From assembly GCA_026545225.1 (NCBI GenBank), contig CM048850.1, forward strand, positions 27,271,797 to 27,335,796: a stretch of 64,000 nucleotides of DNA, written 5' to 3'. The DNA comes from Cornus controversa (lineage: Eukaryota; Streptophyta; Magnoliopsida; Cornales; Cornaceae). Both the position numbers and the translations under genes were made by a program. Below the pieces are notes generated by a model, which did no database searches, was not told where the DNA came from, and saw nothing but the letters and a program-made list of their open reading frames with translations. Below, piece after piece: positions 44,473 through 55,384 of this stretch (its first letter is position 1; each line of letters opens with the position of its first letter).

Positions 44473-45533
44473 TGATGTTTCTTTAATGATGCAATGCTAG
44501 TGGTCCATGACATGAAAATCACGTTCTTTTTTCCTTTCAATTTCTTTGTCGCTTGTAATCATTCTCATTTCCTTTTATTAGATTATCTCTCTACGTCTTG
44601 TCATGACAAAGATCCACAAGATTTAATCATTTGTGTCTTTGTGTTTTAACTACTGTTATATAGTAAATGTTTTTTTTTCAGTATTAAGAGTTTTTAAAGG
44701 GATATGCAATGTTGCATTGTCTTTCCTTAAAATTATCAAAGAGTCATTTCATATTTAATTATGTATACTGTATTATTATGTTGAAAGATTTTTTAAAACT
44801 TAAGAAGGTAATTATAGAAAAATTAAATTTATTTTACTTTGATTTTTTAAATGAACAAATATTTTGGAACAAGTCAAAAAGATAATGGACAATTAATATG
44901 AAACGGAGAAAGTACGTCAAAAGACGTTCAGGACTTTCATAGCAAATTTTTGATGTAAAACGTAATTTTTTCCGTAATGTGAGTATAACTTATAAAGTGT
45001 AAGGTTAGATAAGGTTCGTTGTAAACCTCTTTCTCATCTCCAATACTCTATTTGGTAGGAATGAAAAAAATTAAATGGAAGGAGATACGAATGGATGGAC
45101 AAGACATTCTTAGGTTAGAGATAGTATCATTTCCTATTTTTGTTTGGTTGGAAGAAAAAGAATAAAATGAGATAATACTTTAGTGTATTGATTAGGAAAG
45201 AAGAGAAGAGATTGTTAATATTGAGTTTATTTAATAATTACGAAAGATAATATTGTAATTTAAAATTTCTATAACAACTTTTATTTCTTCCTCTCTTCCG
45301 TCCATATTTTGAGGGATAAAAATTTCTTCTTATCTTCCTTCTCATCCATCCTTTACCATTCCTTCCTTGTCGTCTTCCCTACTAAACGAAAACAATTTGT
45401 TTCTTTTTTCCTATCTTCAATCTAACTCCTCTTCTTTCCTATCAAACACATCATAAGTGTAAGGTAGGACATGATATTTTACAGGTTGAAAAATTAAATT
45501 CTTTTGAAATTATTCTCAAATAATTTGCAATAA
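44473..45533. other. Non-coding spacer
   Basis: AT-rich. 44,800-44,870 resembles the start of the LRR-array unit ('actttgattttttaaatgaa'). No gene was recognised. Confidence 0.45.
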
Positions 45534-46402
45534 AGGAGCTGATATTCGCACTCCAGAATAATACTAAGACGCTCCACTTTTTCCTTTTTTAAAAATAAAA
45601 TTACAAAAGAGTCCATACAGTATACAATACTTACTTTTTATATTTTTAATACCATAATTGACATTCTCTTCAACATTTAAAAAGGTATGTGGTTAGTATA
45701 AAAAAGTATTTGAGTTTGAATCAAATTTTATATCAACGAATAAAACCTATCTCATCATAGAAAAAAATATTAAATTGAAAGCAAAACAATCTCTACAATA
45801 AACCGTAATCTTTAATTGTTATTTTTTCTACTGAGATAATTCAATACAACATTAAATCAATCAAATCTTGTTTGGTCTGCACTCTGGAAACTTGAGTAAG
45901 GAGTAGATCTTTTGTTTTGGGGGGTTTTTTTAGAATTTGAAAGCGAGAACTCCGTTCTTTATCTTTACTCGGTGTATATATATAAATTTGTGAATGCCGA
46001 GATTCAAAACGTGCAACGAAAAATTCTTCCTCGTCCGTAGAGTAGGAAATTGTATTGCACACGAGTTCTGGGAACTTTAGTGTTAAGGGAGGAAGTAGAG
46101 AGGCGTCTTGATGAAGATTTGCTTCAAGGAGTTATCATTGTTGTTTAGAGAAAATTTGATATTTGATTTATAATATTTCTCTTTCTTGTCGTGAATAAAA
46201 AAAAAATTAATACATTAAAATTAAAGAACGCAAGAGAACACAATGAATTAGAATTGTAGAATCCTGACTTTAATAGTGAAGGACAATTATGATACAAAAA
46301 ATATATGAACCAAATTTACTTTGATTTAGGGACTCTTTTGTAATTTTATTTTAACTAAAAAAGAGAGTGTAGCACAAATATCAACAGCCTTGCAATGATT
46401 AT
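45534..46402. mobile_element. TIR element of the 'GATATYCGCACTCC' family
   Basis: The left end 'gctgatattcgcactcc' is mirrored at the right end (minus strand 'gttgatatttgtgctacact'). The match continues into 'taaaattacaaaagagtcc' on both arms, so the TIRs are about 65-80 bp. The interior is non-coding; the short minus-strand frame at 45,841-46,062 has no recognisable domain. It is the uninterrupted relative of the element at 54,495-60,397. Confidence 0.6.
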
Positions 46403-47047
46403 CTGATTCATATAAAATGAAAGACTTATATATGCTTAGAAACAAATTATGTAGTATTCTAAAAGACTCGATACCTTTTTGTTTGGGTAAGTTAAAAGAT
46501 CCAATACCTACCGTCATTATCTACCAAATTTTTTAGATTTTTTCTGCAGAAAAAACCAATAACCAACTAAACATTGCCACTAACAACTTAGCTTTTGAAT
46601 TATTAATAGCATCTACAGGTGGAACCTTTTCCTTTTCAATCTTTAATGATGTCTTGTTTAAGCTTTTGAATTGTTAATTCATTCGTTTCTTTTCTTTTCT
46701 TTTTTTTTTTCTTTTTCTCCTCTTTAGACTCCTAATCATTCTCCTTTACTTTTTACCTTTTAGCTAATCCTTATCTCTTAAATCTTAATTCAAATTACAT
46801 GAAACAGATAGATCAACCTCAGTGATGGTGCACAATATGAAAGAATGAAAAAAAAGAGAACGTATGTGCCAACTCCATTTTTACAAATATTTCTTCGAAG
46901 GACCCCTTAAAAGTAAAACAATATTTTTTATTCACCCCAAAAAAACTCTATTTTTATAGAATAATATATGATAATGAAACAGATGGGTCTGAAATTACTG
47001 AATCAAGATTTGAAACAAGCCAGTTTTTTTTTTTATTATTATTAATT
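46403..47047. other. Non-coding spacer
   Basis: AT-rich, with T-rich and CT-rich tracts near 46,680-46,720. Nothing else was recognised. Confidence 0.45.
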
Positions 47048-47600
47048 TTTTTATGGGACACGATTTTCGCACTTTCATTTTCTACCTTTACACTCTTATC
47101 TTTAAAGAAATGACAATTCTAACATTAACTTGTTAAGTGAATGATTATTTTTTATCAAATTACACAACTACCCTTTCTAATATCCTCTCTCCGACTCTAA
47201 CATTTAATGTTTTCAATCTCTTTTGAAAGGATCCAAAATAATAAATAAAAAAATTACCCAAAAAAAAATTAAAAAAATAATAAATAAAAAAATTACCCAA
47301 AAGAAAATTCAAAAAATAGTTCTCTTTATCGTTTGACACGACCCAAAAAAAGTTATCTAAATTAAATAAATTATCTCTTTTGACATGACCCAAAAAAGTA
47401 CTAAAAATTTGTTAGCTTTATAAAATAAATTATCTCTTTTGATATAAACCGAATAGAAAAACTATCCATAAAAAGTCATTTCTATCTTATCATACGCTAT
47501 GCAAAAAAAATAAAAGGCTATTGAATATATTCTTTGTTGTTAGGATGAAAAAAAATATTATCTCTGTTGAATAAGAAATTTGGAAATACAAATGCTCTTG
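47048..47600. mobile_element. Partial TIR element related to those in the LRR array
   Basis: The left end 'gggacacgattttcgcact' and the following '..attttctacctttacact' match the termini at 1,564 and 2,434. The interior repeats 'aaataaattatctcttttga' as in the array introns. The right end is missing, and the chromovirus fragment follows almost directly. Confidence 0.5.
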
Positions 47601-47609
47601 CTAATTGAT

Positions 47610-47850
47610 TAACTTTTTAGCAAATAACTCGGGATACTTCAAGCGAACTTCTTGTTCCCGCTCTCACGTAGCCTCTTCGCCTCCGTGGTGTCTCCAAAGC
47701 ACTCTGACCAACGAAATGATCTTGCCTCGAAGGACTTTCTCTCTAGAATCCCTGATCTCTATCGGTCCCTCCTCATATGATACGTCTTCACCCACCTCAA
47801 GATTCGTCCAGTCAAGTACATGCGAAGGATCCGGTTCATATTTCCTCAGC
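47610..47850 (-). pseudogene. Chromovirus (Tekay/Del-type Gypsy) integrase C-terminal fragment
   Basis: The minus strand from 47,850 reads L-R-K-Y-E-P-D-P-S-H-V-L-D-W, then Y-E-E-G-P-I-E-I-R-D, then V-L-R-G-K-I-I-S-L-V-R-V-L-W-R-H-H-G, then E-E-A-T, a stop in place of the usual Trp, then E-R-E-Q-E-V-R-L-K-Y-P-E-L-F. This matches the end of the chromovirus polyprotein. About 80 codons survive, without LTRs or other pol domains. The plus-strand frame over the same bases is a shadow. Confidence 0.8.
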
Positions 47851-49868
47851 TATGGTTATATTATGTGTATTAGTGTATGTATTATTATTACCTTAATAAT
47901 CTATCCTACTTGTTTCATTCTCTCACTCAAGATAAGAACTTTGAAGTTAAATATATGGGCAATACTTATCTGTTCATTGGTGAGTAATATTTTTTTCCTC
48001 ATCAGACACAATAATAGAATGACATGTATTTATTTTAAATTTAAAATAAGATAATGTTTGTCTCAGACTATATTAGGAGTTCCTTCTTCAAGATCATACG
48101 GCCCAATGAAATATTGACACGTCTCAAACAAATATTAAAAAAATAAAAGTATAAATTAATTTTAAATGATGAACTCGATTTCAAGAAGTTCTCTCTCTTT
48201 CCCCAACTAATCTTCATGTCTATTTCCATCTCTCATATATATGCACACATATATAAATACATATATATATATATATATATAGACCACCAAATTTACATTT
48301 CCATCCCTCATATATATATATATTGCAATCCCAGTCAAGTCTAGTCCAATCCAATGGCAACAATACATACTTTGTTCTGTCCTTCGTTTGTCGTTTCTAA
48401 TCATTGTCATGTAAATATTAGTCACTTACTAGAAAATTTAGAATTAAAATTGTGAATTTTTACTTTAATTTTTTTGCAAAAGAAAACTGTTGGACATCTT
48501 TTCCTACTTTTAGAGGTTCACGTCTATAAGTGATAGGTGCTCTGATTTCCTCTGTAAAGCTTAAAAAGGACCTTGGTTTGTGAAGCCTGAGTTGAGTCAC
48601 TATCTTGGAAAAAATGTTAGACCAATTCTTCTTCGTCAAAAGCCAATGAAAATTCAATGGTACGTTTGGGTCTCATGCACGTATATTGTAGACCCCTAAA
48701 TTTTGTGATGTTCTAATCATCGTACGATTGATCAAATAAGTCAAACACTCTTAATCAATTAAATTCTATGATTCTAAGTCCCGTCAACGGACACGTGTCA
48801 AAATCTTGAAGGTTCAAGCCTTTAAAAAAAAGTGTAATTATTCAAATTTAAATTTGAATTTATTTCCATATAAAATGAGGCAAAATCTCTTTATTTATAA
48901 AAATTGGCACAATTAAACGCGAGAAGTTATTTCGATCCAATGAACCCAATTTGTAAGATCACAATGACGATTCAATCCCATTGAAGGATAAGCGGAGTAG
49001 AGTTGACCCAACAGAAGTTGAAAACAATGAAGATTGGATTTGCTCTGCTCCCAAGTGAGGCAACAAATTTGTTTGTTTTCCAAGTTGAAAATGATGAATA
49101 TTGGCCTCCCTTTACAGCTTTAAGGGTTCAAGTGTGAGATTTGATGTGATTTCTTTTCTGAGTGTTTCCATGGGAGGAGTCGGTTGAGTATACTTTGTTG
49201 CTTGCGATTTTATCTTTCTTATTATTAAGTGTGCATTGTTCCGGTGAGACTTTCCAGATATTTTTGTTCTGGTGAGTCCTATAGTACTGTTGTTAGTCCT
49301 ATAGTACCCTAGGTGTTCGATTTATGGCAGACCTGTATTTCTAATGGTGCTAAGACGAATGATGATATTTGCATCAAGATTGAGATTGGAAATGTGGAGA
49401 CGATTTGGGAAATGGCTCAAAATGGTACTGGATTTGGGAAGATATAGATTAGTATTTAAAAGGATGATGACAACTTTGAGGAACTCATTTATTAGCCTTT
49501 CTCTGAGGGGCTTGTGGTGGAACATAAGGAATTGAAGTTGAAATGATGAAATTGAGAGTAAAGGAATTTGAGAACTTGCTAATGGAGTTATGACTATGGT
49601 CAGAGTTTTCAACGTAGTGGTCTCTCGTGGTAGTTGAAGAGAGAGGTATAAGGGCAAAGTTGTCAATTCAATTAATAGAAGAAAAAAGTGGAGCGCAAGA
49701 AGCTAAATTTGAAGCGCCAATAACACTACTTTTTTTTTCTTTCTTCTTTTTCATTCATTAGTTGTTTTTATATTATTTTATCGAATATTGTCATTGTAGA
49801 TATATTGTATAAAACTGAATCAAAGAGTTTTTTTTATTATTATTTTGGGTAAGGAGAGAGAAATTAAA
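47851..49868. other. Spacer with possible LTR start
   Basis: A TA-rich microsatellite lies at about 48,236-48,325. At 48,689 'tgtagacccctaaattttg' looks like the start of a plant Gypsy LTR, but no matching end, second LTR or target duplication was found. The rest is unrecognised; the minus-strand frame at 49,322-49,666 has no domain I know. Confidence 0.35.
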
Positions 49869-49876
49869 GGCATGAG

Positions 49877-51598
49877 TAGGGGTGCCAAAATTCGACACGA
49901 CTCGCCAATACAACTCGAACACAACACAAAGTTAGCGTTTTGTGTTTTGGAGTTCAACCCGTTTAACCCGATTAAACTCATTTAATTAATTGTGTCAGGT
50001 GGCCTCGTAACTTGTTTTAACTCAATTACTATGAACATTTCTATTATTTTAATATGAATATTGTTTTTGGCCATTTTTTGTAATTTTATTGTCCCAATTA
50101 TTTCTTTTCATGAATTTAGTAATTTATGATCTCAATTTTTTCAGTATATTTACATTTTAATAAACGGATTACATGACCAATTTAAGTTTGTGGGTATTGA
50201 TTACCAAGCACAGGTCATGTGTTCCTATTTGGCATTGTTTAATATTACTTTGACTTTTCGAAAAGGGAAGTAGATCCATCTGTTCCAAAACAAGGAGCTC
50301 GAGGGCCCACTAAGGGAGGAACCTCGAGATATACAAAATAAGGTGCTTGAGGGCCCATTAAGGAAGGGACCTCGAGATGTGTATCGGGATATGCAATGAG
50401 ATGCTCATTCCAATGGATAAACATTACGAAAGTCCTTTCTACGGATTAATCTCCCGTGGTGGGGAACTCCTCTCTATAGATAAGCCTCAATTTGTATGGA
50501 GATCCTTTATATGGATTAATCTCCCATGACGAGGAGCTCCTCTTTACGGATAAACCTCGATCTGTGATGAACTCCTATTTACGGATAAAACATCACGGAG
50601 GTCCTCTCTATAGCTTAACCTCATTTGGAGAAAAATTCCTCCCTACGGATAAATCTCAAACCAATTGTTTTCTCTTCAAGGATAAACCTTGGATGGTGAT
50701 GAGTTCCTCTCTATAGATAAAATATCGTGGAGGTCCTCTCTACAGATCAACCTCCTGGCGTGGAGTTCCTCTTTACAGATAAATCTTGCGGCAATCCAAG
50801 GTCCCACGAGGGTAAAACTTCGGATCATTGTCATATAGGAACCAAGGGACTGAGTTCTATGATTGGAGTCCAAGGAATGCTGAATTAACAGTAGGCCGCA
50901 TCTCTACCTAGGATGGGGTCCATTACTATTGATTGGCTTGTCACAAAGGAAGAAAGAGCACTTATGTGAGATGAGTGAAATTTTCTTTGAACCGACTATC
51001 ATGCCCATTTTTCTTTCATAAAATAGTATCCGATATTTTTTTGGTCCCATACTTTACGATCAAAAAGGATAATATGTGTCAAGGGGTCTGCGCTCACATC
51101 TCTGAATACTATAAACAATAAGCTTTGTCTCGAAACCTTCGCCCTTCTTAATTGAGAAACATTTTTTAGTATAAATAAAGGAAGAACAATAAAAAAAGGG
51201 ATCGAAAAAAACTAAGATAAAAAGAAACTAGAATCGAGACTCATAATTTGAATGTAATTTATTTTTCCTACAGTTTAAGATTTGTTAAATTAAAATTCTC
51301 TGCATTATTCTCAGAGTTCAAATATACCATTGAACCCCTCTATGACAGCTTGGACTCCCACCTAAATCCTTCTTCTCTGGTGATCATCATCATGAAAAAT
51401 TTGACGAATTTACTACAACAAAGTTAAACGAGTTAAACAGGTCAACTCATTTAACCTGTTTAATAAATGGGTCGTGTTAATGTCGAGAGTCTCTGACACA
51501 ATCATTAAACAAGTCAGGTTCAGGTTGATCTATTTAGCAGAATACTCATAGATTGACACGATACGATTATGATCCGTCAACACGAATTACCACCCCTA
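49877..51598. mobile_element. Non-autonomous hAT-like element, 1.7 kb
   Basis: The left end 'taggggtgccaaaattcg' and the right end (minus strand 'taggggtggtaattcgtgtt') are inverted. They are flanked by an imperfect 8-bp duplication ('ggcatgag' at 49,869-49,876, 'aacatgag' at 51,599-51,606). The right flank matches 37,640 onwards, where no such element is present. No transposase was seen. Confidence 0.6.
50400..50800. repeat. Degenerate short tandem repeat inside the hAT-like element
   Basis: About ten loose copies of a 35-45-bp motif of the form 'ctctctayggataaaycty' plus 'gtggagrtcctctctac'. The reading frames across it have no known domain. Confidence 0.65.
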
Positions 51599-51606
51599 AA
51601 CATGAG

Positions 51607-52469
51607 GTCTACACATTGGGCTTTCTTTTTCTCTATACAAATATTTTTTTTCTCTCGAAAACATTTAATTAGTAAGACTGACCAATTGGTTAGTAAGACT
51701 AAACAATTAATGGAAACTTAAGATAAATTGGCCTCAAATATCTCCAAATTTTTGAAAAGATAAAACAAAGGAGTACAAATCTCTTATTTTTATTCTTTTT
51801 GAGTATAATTAATAATAGCAGTGAAACATGAGCTCAAGCTTGAATATGAGCTTTATTTCATTTCTAGATTTTATATCTATTGTCAAAACAATGATAAATT
51901 TGAAAAATTATGGGAAAGAATGATAAATTTGAAAAATAGAAAAGTAGCTAGATTAGATGAAATGGGGTTCAACCGTTCAATCCTCAATGGTAGTCTGATG
52001 TTTAATTATCTTATATTGGACTTAAGTTTATATATATCTATATATTGGACTTGATTAATGACTTTATGGAAGTAATGTAATTGCCTACATGTATGGATTA
52101 GCCTTGAACATTTGACAACTATATATGCTTGTATTGTAATCATGCTTATTCAAATATTGTTGTTATTCCATATAATCAACTATTATTAATTGTCACATCC
52201 AAAGAATCTTCGGTTTCTTCATCTAAATAGCCATTAAAGACAACAATGATACTAGCTAGAATCCATGAAAATCTTTGATTTAAACCCCTTCCTGGAGGAT
52301 TATTAAACACTATCACCATTAACAAAGCAAATGAGGATAGAAGCCAAAAACCGAACTAATGGAAATCTCAGCACACTTCCTGATAAATTAGAAGAATGCC
52401 CACTGGTCATTTGGTGCCCTCTTTATATTACACCATTTTGAAGACAAGAATTTCCTGAGAGGCTCCAAT
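51607..52469. other. Non-coding spacer
   Basis: The first 230 bp match the dispersed repeat at 37,640-37,865. The remainder is AT-rich and unrecognised. Confidence 0.45.
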
Positions 52470-52870
52470 GGCACTACAAATCAAAGTATGCATCAAAATT
52501 TTCATATGGAGCAAGGAAGAATGGCCTGAAATAAGTCACAAAGACTTCACGGATGGAGATAATGACATCCCAGTTAAGCTATGGTTGCTACTAGTGAAAA
52601 ATGGGTATTCTTTAAGCTGGTGGATCATGGTGTTGCTTGAGAAATAATTGAGAGCACAATAACTCGATTACATAAACTCTTCGATCTTCCTATGGAGCAG
52701 AAGTTGAACGGTGCTAGATCAGCAAGCTTACCGTTGGGCTACTCTGCCACTAATCCTGATTATGGACACAACTTGCCTTGGGCAGAAATCTTACAACTAC
52801 TTCAGTCACCTCAACAGGTTTTGGCATTTGCAAGATTGGTGTTTGGTGATCAACAATATCAACCATTTAG
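52470..52870 (+). pseudogene. 2-oxoglutarate/Fe(II) dioxygenase (gibberellin-oxidase-like) first-exon remnant
   Basis: The frame reads A-T-S-E-K-W-V-F-F-K-L-V-D-H-G-V-A, then TGA, then E-I-I-E-S-T-I-T-R-L-H-K-L-F-D-L-P-M-E-Q-K-L. It runs on to L-P-L-G-Y-S-A-T-N-P-D-Y-G and L-P-W-A-E-I-L-Q-L-L-Q-S-P-Q-Q-V. The F-F-x-L-V-D-H-G-V motif and layout are those of the N-terminal half of plant 2-ODD hormone and secondary-metabolism enzymes. Sequence between the N-terminal 'D-I-P-V' and 'A-T-S-E-K-W' is missing. It ends at a splice-donor-like 'ag|gtaaat', but no exon with the HxD..H iron-binding motif follows. It is a dead gene fragment; the exact subfamily is uncertain. Confidence 0.75.
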
Positions 52871-53886
52871 GTAAATAATCCTTTTTTCCAAATTACAAAA
52901 TTTAAACATTATGACAATGTTAATATTCATATCCTACATAAGTGAGTTTTGATGTTATGTTGGTTTTTGAAAATCTAAACATAAGTGAAAATTTAAACAT
53001 TATATTAGATATATATATAATGTTCTCTAGTGGGAAGTGACACGGTCACATCCTTTGATTACATTTGTTAAACTGAGAAGTGAGACCTACATAAGTGAGC
53101 TTTGATGTTATGTTGGTTTTTGAAATAAATGGAACTTTGATAATGTATTTCACCTTTTACACACATAGCATAAACACAAGATATTATCCTGCGTTATTCC
53201 CACTGATACAGAGAATTTTTTTTTTTGGGAAGTTAACTGATGCAGAGTGCTTGGAGATCAAATATTTGTCATGATTTACAGAAATTAACTTTTCTCATAC
53301 TTAAACTCATTTCATAATTGTTAGTTAAAACATTACACATAATAAATTTGAATTAAATCAAAGGTGAAAATAAGATTGACAAACTTGGTGAGGGGGGTTT
53401 TGAAAACCAAATGTATATATAAATGAATCATATTTTAACAAGCTCATGGGGTTTTTTTTTAGAATGATGAAATAAGGGTTGAAATGATTTATGTGAGAAT
53501 ACTTTGGGGTTCTAAAAAAAGGGATGAAATCAAATAATCAAAATAATGTTTTTAGAAGTTTGGGTATTTGGGAGGAAAATGAAAAAATAAGGTCTCAATC
53601 AAATAACCAAAATAATGTTTTTAGAAGTTTTGGGTATTTTGGAGAAAAATGAAAAAACAAAGGTCTAAAATGACATTTTCATTAGCCTTTTAGCATTTGT
53701 AGTAGAAATAGAACCTCTTGAGATTCCAAGTTTTCAAAATAACAATTTTTGAAAAATGAATTTGAAATTAAGTTGACAAGAGAGGGTTTGAAACAACTTG
53801 GACGAAATTAAATTTAGAATGACATTTTGATTAATTTGAGAATTTATTTTGAAAAAGTTCTACACTGAGAATTTGTCCTCACCTAT

Positions 53887-53921
<35 letters not shown>

Positions 53922-54494
53922 GACTTTTAAATCTTTTATTTTAGTAATTGACAAATTCTAATACAATATTATAATAATTACACTCAATGAGAACATAAGA
54001 CATAAGCTTCATAAATAAAATATAATGTGAAAATATTTAGAAAAACAACTTTCAAATGTTTTTTCTGACTACTCGGAATTGGCTATAATAATAATATAAT
54101 AATACATACATATATAAATATATATATAAAATAAAATATGTATGTATATAATAATACATACATGTATGTTTTTTCTTCTCTGGTTATTTTTTTCCTTGCC
54201 TGCATGATTAGAATATCCGAAAGAAAATAAAAATTGTGGTGGCCAACTATAATCCTTTTGTCTTTATGGTTGCTGGTTGACTAGCGATTAATAGTGATTC
54301 AAACTATTCTTAAAGACATGTCAACCAATGGTAAACAATAAACTAATCATTCAACGTAAATATATATATAATTTGTTGATTTTTAATAAAATTGACATCC
54401 CTTCTGCTATCAATTATTATTTCTTTCTCCATAGACTCGGATCATTCTTCAAGGGCAAAAAAAAAAGCCAACCCAGCCTGAAATAAATAATCGA
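52871..54494. other. Non-coding spacer after the dioxygenase fragment
   Basis: Contains repeated words such as 'aaataatgtttttagaagtt' (53,542 and 53,608) and 'acctacataagtgagctttg'-like blocks (52,935 and 53,085). A TA microsatellite lies at 53,890-53,919. No further dioxygenase exon was seen. Confidence 0.45.
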
Positions 54495-55130
54495 AAAGTA
54501 ATACTTTTTTTAAAAAAAATAAAATTACAAAACAGTTTCTACATTACACAATTTTTGTTATTATGTAATAATAAATCCGCTCTACCTAATGATATGATAT
54601 TATTTGTGTTGAACCTAAGTCCACACGGTTTTGTTCTTGAATTTTATCTCAAAAGACCTCATACCATTTGAAGAGAACACACTACATATAAGAACATTAT
54701 CTTACATCATCTTCTCCACACTCAAGCGATGTGTGATTGAGCAACCTGTACCCTGCCAGTGGTAGCTCGCCCAGTGTCTCAATTATAGTTCTAATGTCAC
54801 AATTGCCCTTTTCCATTAAGTTTAAGACTCTTGGCCCTAAATGCAAATTTATTTGCGCAGAAATGAAATATTTTTAGTAAATCATATGATATCTAAGTTA
54901 AAGAAAATTAAGACAAACAATATGAAAAAATATCAGAATTTTATGAATTATTAAACACTTCTAATTCTCGTGGTAATGGTAGATTTTTTTTCAAAATATA
55001 TTTATTGAGTTAATTTTCAAATTAATGATTTGAGAAAGTATCTATGATTAGGATGAAATTGTATCTAATTAGGATAAAAAAATATTTGAGTTGAAAATAT
55101 ATTTTATATCAATGAATAAAACCTATTTAT

Positions 55131-55384
55131 TAATACGTTTGGAGATATAAGAGAATATGGCATACTTTTCTATTGATCAATATCGGTATAAATATACATT
55201 GTTCATGACACTTAATTACCTATAATTAAGGTAGACCAAAACAATCTCCTCAAATAAGGGAATAGGTAAACAGTCTCCTATAATAAAGGTACAGAAAGTC
55301 AAATAAAATCACAAACGAAATATCTACAATTAAATAAAATATTATCTACAATTAAATCAAATATTTTGAGGATTATCTCTAACA
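55131..55384 (-). repeat. Copia-2 LTR (3' LTR)
   Basis: Begins 'taatacgtttggagat' and ends 'gattatctctaaca'. On the coding (minus) strand it reads TGTTAGAG .. CGTATTA, so one terminus is TA rather than CA. Confidence 0.92.

Noticed and set aside
47605..48054. 149-codon plus-strand frame
   Set aside because: The minus strand of the first 240 bp is clearly a chromovirus integrase tail; the plus frame is its shadow.
48689..49320. Second solo Gypsy LTR beginning 'tgtagacccctaaattttg'
   Set aside because: Only the start resembles an LTR; no end, duplication or partner copy could be found.
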